Under the pieces are notes generated by a model. It was not told the DNA's origin. It made no database searches and saw nothing but the letters and a program-made list of their open reading frames with translations. Source: Ligula intestinalis (lineage: Eukaryota > Platyhelminthes > Cestoda > Diphyllobothriidea > Diphyllobothriidae). Taken from it: DNA of 64,000 nucleotides. Each line of letters starts with the position of its first letter. Positions within the stretch are counted from its first letter, which is position 1. The translations under genes were made by a program, and so were the position numbers. The stretch spans positions 15,659,450-15,723,449 of the forward strand of contig JAYGXS010000007.1 in the NCBI GenBank assembly GCA_036362985.1, in the 5' to 3' direction. This document shows, piece by piece, positions 57,811 through 64,000 of the stretch.

Positions 57811-58440
57811 TGTTTTAGAGGTGAACATGCTCATTGACACCACCAATGCTACAAATAACTTCTATGTGGACGTAGTAAGCATGGTAGGCATTATGGACGT
57901 GTTTAAGGGAGGAACCTGCTCAAGGACGCCACCGATTACACAAAAAACTTCTATGAGCGCGTAGTGAGCAAAGTAGGCCTACTGGTCGGAGTGAAGTGCG
58001 AACTTAACCTTGTCTACTCACGGACATATGGTATGAGACCCGTAAGTTATCTAGTAGGATCAATAGGTAGAGTTATCAGCGCCGGGCTTACTTCACCATG
58101 TGCACTCTTGGATGCATGCCACGACAGCCGTATGTACCTTACTATGACCAGTATGGACTGTTAGTGGTGGCGTGCTTACTTCACCTTGTCTACTCACGGT
58201 CACATGCCATGACAGCCCTAGGTAACTTAGTACGGCCAATATGGACTGTTAGTGGTGCTGAGCTTACTTCACCATGTGAACTCACGGACGCATGCCATGA
58301 CAGCCGTAGGTTACTTAGTACGGTTAATAGGGACTATAAGGGGTGCCGTGCTTACTTCACCATGTCCACTCACATACGCATTCCATGAGTTTACTAAGGG
58401 GACTGTGGCGTTAGTGACGTCCGTCAATGATTAGACTTGG
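57811..58440. repeat. Degenerate tandem repeat, 88-bp period
   Basis: The marker CTTACTTCACC recurs at 58087, 58175, 58263 and 58351, exactly 88 bases apart. An earlier diverged form is at 58003, and two earlier related units start near 57811 and 57900. Units share ATGCCATGACAGCCGTAGGT, GGCCAATATGGACTGTTAG and TGGTGCCGTG. Because 88 is not a multiple of three, this is not a coding repeat. Partly inverted, more diverged pieces continue to about 58960 (GGTGAAGTGGGCACGGCAGT). Confidence 0.8.
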
Positions 58441-59000
58441 TGAAGTCAGGTCCACTGTAGGAATTGGCGATGTAAATGGTGCCGACCTACGTATGTCAAG
58501 AACAACATATGTCGTTGAGTGTGCATGGTGAAGTGGGCACGGCAGTGGTCGCTGACGGCATTTAGTTTACTAAGCCAAATGACATGTTAGTGACGTTCGA
58601 CAATCAATAGGCATGCTGAAGTCATGGCGGCAGTGCTCACCGAACCTCTGGATAATGGCAAGGAAGATGTGGCAGTAAGGACACATGTATTTGTGTTTCG
58701 ATGTCGCAGAATGGCCTATGGTAGTGAGGACCTACGTCGTTGACTAGTCATGTTGTTATCAGTCCAGCATGGTTACCTGGTGGCATGAGTGGTGCAAACT
58801 GATATGCGGGAGTAATAGCATGTACCATCAAAAAGGCATGGGGAAATCAGCACGATGGCAAGAAATAACGGCATCAATGACGCTAACTGACGTACGACTG
58901 ACAAGACATTTGCCCGTGACACCCATCAATCAGTAGGAAAAATTGATGTCACCATGGACGAAGGAGCAAACGGTGCTAATCATGTGACTGATGTAACTTT
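58441..59000. repeat. Diverged satellite-like sequence
   Basis: Words such as GGTGAAGT, GCATGG and GTTAGTGACGT recur irregularly, often as reverse complements of parts of the 88-bp unit. It looks like the older edge of the same array. No coding feature is seen. Confidence 0.5.
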
Positions 59001-59130
59001 GTAACTTATATCACAGTTCGCCTAATTGTGGTCGCAAGTCATAACAAGAAAGCCTTTGTAACTTATATCACAGTTGGCCTAATTGTGGTCACAATTCATA
59101 ACAAGAAAGCCTTTGTAACTTATATCGTGA
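59001..59130. repeat. Tandem repeat, 57-bp period
   Basis: GTAACTTATATC starts at 59001, 59058 and 59115. The unit contains CCTAATTGTGGTC and CATAACAAGAAAGCCTTT. Two full copies and part of a third are nearly identical, so the expansion is recent. 57 is a multiple of three and one frame is open across all copies, but the text is not recognisable. Confidence 0.85.
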
Positions 59131-59450
59131 ACTGTAGGAATAAAAAAAACCGTAAAAAAGTAATCTGGGTGCTATGTACAAATAGGGACAGGAACAAGAG
59201 TTCATATTATGTAGTTACCGTCGAAAATGGGTAGTTGAGTTGGGACCGGAGATAAAACGGTTGAAAAAGTATACAAAAGTGTAAAAAGTAATGTGTGCGC
59301 TATGTACAAATGGGGACAGGAATAAGAGTTCATATTATGTATATGGTATACCATGGAAAATGGGTACTTGAGTTGGGGCCGGTGTTAAAACTGCAGAAAA
59401 TGTAAACAAAACGTAAAAAATTGGAAGCGCGCTTTACAATTTGGGACTTG
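59131..59450. repeat. Tandem repeat, about 128-bp period
   Basis: The block GTGCTATGTACAAATAGGGA (59169) recurs about 128 bases later and, more diverged, near 59425. Also shared are GAGTTCATATTATGTA and GAAAATGGGTA..TTGAGTTGGG. Roughly two and a half copies occur. Confidence 0.75.
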
Positions 59451-59484
59451 AATTCGGGTTACTCGCCATACCCTTCGGCGGCAG

Positions 59485-59652
59485 CGTAATGTTCTGGGGG
59501 ACCTTCAATTGACACTAGATCGATTGCTCGATGACCACCTGATGATTGATGACACACACCCAGCTGATGCAGGTACATACACCTTTGTAACGTTGGATGG
59601 CGGCATCTCCGCTAAGGCAACTTTCTATGTACAGATGCCGTTGCCTTTATAA
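59485..59652 (+). CDS. Ig-like (I-set) domain exon, partial gene or pseudogene
   Basis: The frame reads RNVLGDLQLTLDRLLDDHLM, then IDDTHPADAGTYTFVTLDGG, ISAKATFYVQMPLPL and a stop. HLMIDDTHPADAGTYTFVTL is the E-to-F strand part of an I-set immunoglobulin domain, with the tyrosine-corner motif DAGTYT; ISAKATFYVQ fits strand G. Phe replaces the usual Cys after TYT, as in many muscle-type Ig domains (twitchin, titin, myosin-binding proteins), so the source may be such a gene. A possible acceptor (CGGCAG) precedes base 59485. The stop at 59650 or a donor just before it would end the exon. No partner exons were found nearby. Confidence 0.55.
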   Translation, partial: RNVLGDLQLTLDRLLDDHLMIDDTHPADAGTYTFVTLDGGISAKATFYVQMPLPL

Positions 59653-60239
59653 ACCATTCCTTCCAAACAAACAGTCGCTGAAGACGTGCTATTACCTACA
59701 AAAGGCAGCATACTCGTTGTACCCTTGAATGCATGAAACTAACCTCAGCATGATCATTAATTAATTCCTCGCGATTCCTTTCTTTTATCTGCAAATGTCG
59801 AAAGTCGTTCTACAGAAAATAGTAATTTGAAGGAGTGTTCTTACCTGTGATTGATGTTTCAAACTATTCGTGAAGGGTAGGTTGCCCGGGCAGGGGTAAT
59901 GCATTGCCGTGCTATGCGTCTGTTGGGAATTAACGACAAGGTCTGCACCCGATAACTTACGCACAGGAAAAAAGTGCCAGTCATACCCTTAATTACAGAA
60001 TTAAATCCAAACTGAAAAAAAATAAATTAAATGGTATCACAGTCAGTTATGAGAGCACAGCCTCATTCATACCTTCCGTTCACGTTGGTGCAACAAATGC
60101 ACAACCAACTATCACAGATAAGTGGATTTTCAACGCACATTTCATGAAATTTACGTTGGCACGAAACATATTTTAAAAGATTTCCCTTACTAACGGCCGT
60201 ATTACCACCGCAGGCACTACATGCATCCACAAACGGGAA
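59653..60239. other. Non-coding, nothing recognised
   Basis: AT-rich DNA lies between the Ig-like exon and the 3' end of the MULE gene. I looked for terminal inverted repeats matching the 63000-63046 side and saw none. Confidence 0.42.
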
Positions 60240-60929
60240 TTAATCAAGGTCCACGACATTCTCATCCAAATGCCGACTGGGCAGCCCAAAATTCACATAA
60301 GTACTAGTGCTGGCCCTATTCGTGGAGACGGTCATGTTAATCGAGCGACTTCTCAGAGGTTTGCGAGTCAGCCAGGGCGATTTCATGGACGGATGTCCGC
60401 GAGTGCGGAAGTTGGGGAGTAGGTTTTCATTGCGCAGAACACATACAGAAGATTCTTCACTAGAACCCATCTGCGCGACAAACGCATCACCCTCCTCTCT
60501 TACCATACGACGAACAACTTCTTCCTTAACGCTCTGCTGTGGAGGAGAGGGGACAAGCACGCTCGGCTGTGGAAGAGAGGTTACAAGCGACCCTTGTTGA
60601 CAACCGGGTGCGTTCATGATGTGTTCAGCGAATGCATCCACCTCCCGCAACAACTCCAAGCACCGCCCGGTTCCACAACTCTTTAACTTCTCAACGATAG
60701 GCCGCAAATGACTTGCTGCCATTTTATACTTCTCGGCCTCCGTGAAAGGCCTCTGACCCTTTGTGACCACAATGTCCGCCGTAAACGACGTGACCTGCGC
60801 TGGATCACCATTCTCGTCAGTCTATTGGTTATCACAGACTACTGCTTGGGAAACCAACCGGTTCCCTTGAATACACAACCAGGGGTTGATATTGCACTGC
60901 TGTATAAAGTTTAAAATATGCACACAGGG

Positions 60930-60995
60930 CAGCTGCCCGTTATGATTGAACCGACAGCTGCACCTGTCGACCGCATCACTGTAAAATGGGACGCC
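60930..60995 (-). other. SWIM zinc finger (CxC...CxH) of the MULE transposase
   Basis: DRCSCRFNHNGQLPCVHIL keeps all four zinc ligands. SWIM fingers are typical of the C-terminal side of MULE and ZSWIM proteins. The frame around it (61151-60822) is open for 109 codons. Confidence 0.8.
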
Positions 60996-61418
60996 ACTAT
61001 TTTCCTCAAGGTGACGGAGCACAATATCCGTGGCATACCCAGTCCGCATTCGGCAGGCGTACGCGACATATAACTGCAAACCTGTGTATTGCCTGCGGCG
61101 GCAATACTCGTCGGCTTCTTTTCTTTCATGATCTACATTCTTTGCGTCCAAATAAGCAACAATGCTTTGAACACAATTGGTGAGACATGTGCGGTCTACA
61201 CCATTGTTTCAATCGCTTGTTGATGCTCTTTATTTTATTTGTCGTATTATCGCCATATGTGAGCAGATTACGCCAAGCGTAATGGGCCCACCGGCGTCTA
61301 CACCGCCACCAGCATCCACTTACATACGGCCAAATCTCAGGAAAATTATTTCTGAGACTTAACATAACCAGTCTAAACATTTGAAATGAGCAAGAGAACA
61401 CTGCTTTACGAAAAAAAA

Positions 61419-61960
61419 TCAAACCTGCTCACCCCTCGCATCCTTATACACAGTCTTTGCTTTCCTTTTAAACGCTTGCAGCACATGAAATGTGCACAGT
61501 AGGACTGACACTTTATTCCCTGTAAACACGTTCTTCCAGGCGTTTAATTCTTTAGCATCCTTGTCTGTAAACACTACGTAAATTTTCGACTGCAGACCTA
61601 TCATTTCCCTGAATTTTTGGACAACCCATCTGACGCTGGCAGCATCGTCTTGAGCTACAAACGCATAGAACACGGACTGAGCATGCCCATGCCTATTTGT
61701 CCGGTAGGTGGCGTCCATTTGGACTACCTCCGGATACTCAGTGTACTTCGCCAGCAAAGCCGACGTCGTAAAGCAGGCGGCCCTCATAATCTTGTTTGAA
61801 TTTTCGTACAAGAATTCGGGGGTGCAACCACCCCTCATTGCAAATAAGGCATTTTTCATGCCTCTAAGGGTATGGTCGGCTCGGAAAACCCGGCGGGGTA
61901 TGTTCGCCAAGTCTTTCATTGTAAAATTGACATTGTACGCACCTATAACTGCGTTTTCAT
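61419..61960 (-). other. MULE transposase catalytic core, open frame
   Basis: This is the best-kept block of the MULE gene: VRLPYENAVIGAYNVNFTMK leads into DLANIPRRVF and the Asp of QMDATYRTN at about 61725. FTDKDAKELNAWKNVF at about 61565 holds the second Asp. CTFHVLQAFKRK at about 61480 holds the conserved Cys and His. About 180 codons are open without a stop. It ends in CAG|GTTTGA, a possible donor, at about 61424. Confidence 0.8.
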
Positions 61961-62998
61961 AAGGTAGTCTTACTTTTGAGATATACTTGAAGGCGCCCGG
62001 CCGATGGTCTCATTTGCTCCATTAACTTAAAGAGACTTTTCTCCTAGTCAGGCGGCAATTTACGGAATTTTGGACATGCAGACACAATTTGCTGACTGCA
62101 AATGTGGTTGCGTCGCGAATTCACCACCTTAACCTGGAGCTGGCCCTCGCGCAAAACGGCTGAAAAACGAGCCATACAACCGAATTTAAGCGACCTAAAT
62201 CGTTCGAACAGCCGCAAAATAAACGTACGGAACTACGGAACTGCCCGGAATGGCAGCAGACAGAGTAGACGTATCGGAACTTTAAACTGTCTGCGCAGTT
62301 TACGGCTCAGGTGTCTCTTGAAGTTGGAATGGGAAGCCTACATATAAAAAGCACCATTATTGCCCTTTACCTTCTCGTATTCACTGACTGCCGACATTAG
62401 GGCTTCAAAAGTGTCGTATGCTCTACTGCCAATTATTCGCTTGAACAGAGAACACAAGGTGCTCTTTTGTTCTCGACCTGTAATGAAGGTGTAAAACCCT
62501 TGCATGTGCTTACTTTTGGGCGAAGACGTACGTAGTATACGGAAATCATTCAGCTGCAAGGCTGGACTGATTTGCTTGGGTTGTACAGGCTGAACAGGTA
62601 CAGGCTCATGAGTATGGTCCATCCTGAATGATGTAACCACAAGGGCTCCTCGCATCTGATACATAATATTGAAGAACGCAGTACAACCCAAGCGTCCTCT
62701 ACATATTTAATACATACTTAACATTAACTTGAACATACTTCGCAGTTGAAGCCAGTATGCAAACATATTTGCGTCTATAAATGACAAACTTGTCCGCATT
62801 AGGGGTGCCAGCTACAATTTTGCGAGTACTAACCGCCTTAAAACGGTAACCGGTTTCCTAAATACAAATTAATACAACAAATGCAATACTTACCTCACTG
62901 AAGAGCCCAACTGCGTCTTCTAGTGCATCGTACGATGCAAAATCGTGGCCTTGTAAAACGGTGCGAAAGGCCTCTGAGAGATAACCATTAGTTGCCAT

Positions 62999-63046
62999 CG
63001 TTCGCGCAATTAACAACGAGCAGACACGTGCACGATACCGCAAAAA
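62999..63046. other. Junction between MULE 5' side and CR1-like fragment
   Basis: Only about 48 bases separate the MULE start codon from the first residues of the CR1-like C-terminal fragment (NGTAYRLNDIPLKEV). A MULE terminal repeat should lie here, but I cannot define one. Confidence 0.4.
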
Positions 63047-63868
63047 GTGACTGACCCGTCAAACGGCACGGCTTACCGACTAAATGACATACCATTGAAG
63101 GAAGTGAACGCCCAGAAAGACTTGGGAATCTGGATCACGCCCTCGCTTAAACCCTCCCTGCATTTCGCAAAGGTAGCCAAGTCCGCGATGTCGATCCTAT
63201 ACCTCGTCAGACGAGCTTTTTCTACCTTCAATGAAGAGTGCTTCACAAAAGTCTTCGGAACCTTCGTACGACCGCACCTAGAATCCGCTATCCAAGCTTG
63301 GAGACCCTGGGCCACGAAAGACATCAACATCCTGGAAAAGGTACAACGGCGTGCAACCAAACTTGTTATGGGGCAAGGCTCGCAGCCTTATGAAACACGG
63401 CTGTCGAATCTAAAGCTCTTCCCATTGCGCTAAAGGCAGCTTCGGGGGGACCTGATACTAGCATTCCGCGTATTACGTCTTCAAGGCTGCTGTCTTATAT
63501 CAGGGGATTTTTTCGAATTAGCAACGACCACGAATCTGAGGGTTCATCCTCTCAAATTAAAGGTGACAGGGGCCAGGCTGGACGCTCAGAAACACTTCTT
63601 TTCAAAAAGAGTGGTCGTGCTGTGGAATGCGCTTCCTCAGGACGTCATTATGTCAGAATCGCTAGAGGCTTTTAAGCGAAAACTGGATCGATATAGCAGT
63701 GCACGATGGATCGTAACTGACAATTACCATAATGGTAATACTACTTTCAATTTTTCAGTAGTATTAGTTTTATATCAATTCACATTTCCTATTTATAACG
63801 CTTTCCCACGCATAGCCTCATGCGAAGGTCTCCGCGGTCTACCCTACTTGGCTATCTGCGTACCGTGA
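63047..63868 (+). mobile_element. CR1-like LINE, C-terminal end only (copy E)
   Basis: The text begins in the RT thumb (NGTAYRLNDIPLKEVNAQKD, LGIWITPSLKPSLHFAKVAK) and continues with FTKVFGTFVRPHLESAIQAW, RPWATKDINILEKVQRRATK, QPYETRLSNLKLFPLR, one stop, RQLRGDLILAFRVL, HPLKLKVTGARLDAQKHFFS, KRVVVLWNALPQDV and a hydrophobic end. It is the least decayed C-terminus of the family in the window. The rest of the LINE is absent: the fragment was truncated, or cut by the MULE next to it. Confidence 0.85.
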
Positions 63869-64000
63869 TTATCCCGCTAGCGATCTTATCAGCCAGACCT
63901 GATGGCCTAAACATTCACCCTTGGTTCGACCAAAAGCGGACTGTCGACGATCTGGACGGATGCCTCTGTTTTTCCAGTTCCGTTGGCAGACTCTGCAATC
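63869..64000. other. LINE 3' flank, nothing recognised
   Basis: The last 130 bases are GC-rich and probably belong to the 3' UTR of copy E or its flank. The conserved CR1-like 3' end seen at 48.6 kb does not appear before the window ends. Confidence 0.4.

Larger units (their letters stand above)
60240..62998 (-). pseudogene. MULE-type transposase gene with FAR1-like and SWIM fingers
   Basis: On the minus strand the gene runs from ATG at 62998 to a stop at about 60240. Exon 1 (62998-62894) reads MATNGYLSEAFRTVLQGHDF, SYDALEDAVGLFSE, and ends at GAG|GTAAGT. Further on, FAR1-like text appears twice: GCTAFFNIM..LVVTSFRMDHTHE (62690) and, after a second YDTFEALMSAVSEYE, GCMARFSAVL..LQVKVVNSRRNH (62230-62150). 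The transposase core reads VVQMDATYRTNRHGHAQSVF (first Asp), IYVVFTDKDAKELNAW (second Asp), VLLCTFHVLQAFKRK (C/H of the MULE core), RRRWAHYAWRNLLTYGDN and INKRLKQW. DRCSCRFNHNGQLPCVHIL (60990-60930) is a CxCx(n)CxH SWIM finger. Shifts near 61180 and 62000 and a stop at 60820 suggest a decayed copy, unless some breaks are introns. Confidence 0.82.

Noticed and set aside
57959..58434. Short ORFs in the 88-bp array as a repeat protein
   Set aside because: The period is not a multiple of three, so the frames shift from unit to unit.

Overview
The window looks like nuclear DNA of a parasitic flatworm, most likely a tapeworm, possibly of the diphyllobothriid group (inference). Grounds: very long AT-rich introns, decayed LINEs, Penelope-like elements (PLEs) with GIY-YIG domains, and one LINE whose protein ends in C2H2 zinc fingers, a form I associate with flatworm genomes. 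There is no bacterial-style gene organisation.

The main host gene is on the + strand and is very probably the AMPK-related Ser/Thr kinase NIM1 (NIM1K). Four exons join in phase: 1603-1879 (HRD catalytic loop), 8925-9084 (DFG to APE), 10699-11026 (rest of the C-lobe) and 25296-25576 (C-terminal NIM1 signature ARSSITGAYRILLHR). N-lobe exons must lie upstream of the window. A possible last exon is at 56736-56949. A second host-gene trace is an Ig-like (I-set) exon at 59485-59652.

Most of the rest is transposable elements. Region by region: 3.2-7.4 kb LINE with zinc-finger tail (+); 12.25-12.79 kb PLE remnant next to a 385-bp mariner-type element; 14.9-19.7 kb PLE with inverted terminal repeats, split by a 3.5-kb Jockey/R1-like LINE flanked by a perfect 10-bp target-site duplication; 21.1-23.5 kb CR1-like LINE (-); 23.75-24.3 kb TIR element; 28.9-30.2 kb PLE (-); 35.6-38.6 kb CR1-like (-); 38.6-40.5 kb PLE with one nonsense codon (-); 41.5-43.3 and 49.8-53.5 kb, two copies of another LINE family (+); 43.4-46.6 kb CR1-like (+) carrying a solo-LTR-like insert; 46.8-48.6 kb CR1-like (-); 54.2-56.0 kb PLE with an inverted partial copy; 57.0-59.4 kb tandem repeats; 60.2-63.0 kb MULE transposase with SWIM finger (-); 63.05-63.9 kb CR1-like (+).

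The most interesting pattern is that four PLE loci from three sub-families each carry a hammerhead-ribozyme-like motif (CUGANGA core, hairpin, GAAA-like box, very short palindromic stem III). It lies just 3' of the GIY-YIG region on the same strand, and inverted again in the terminal-repeat copies. Hammerheads in PLEs are a known phenomenon; these copies and their nested architecture were read directly from the sequence. All family assignments are by eye, without database searches.
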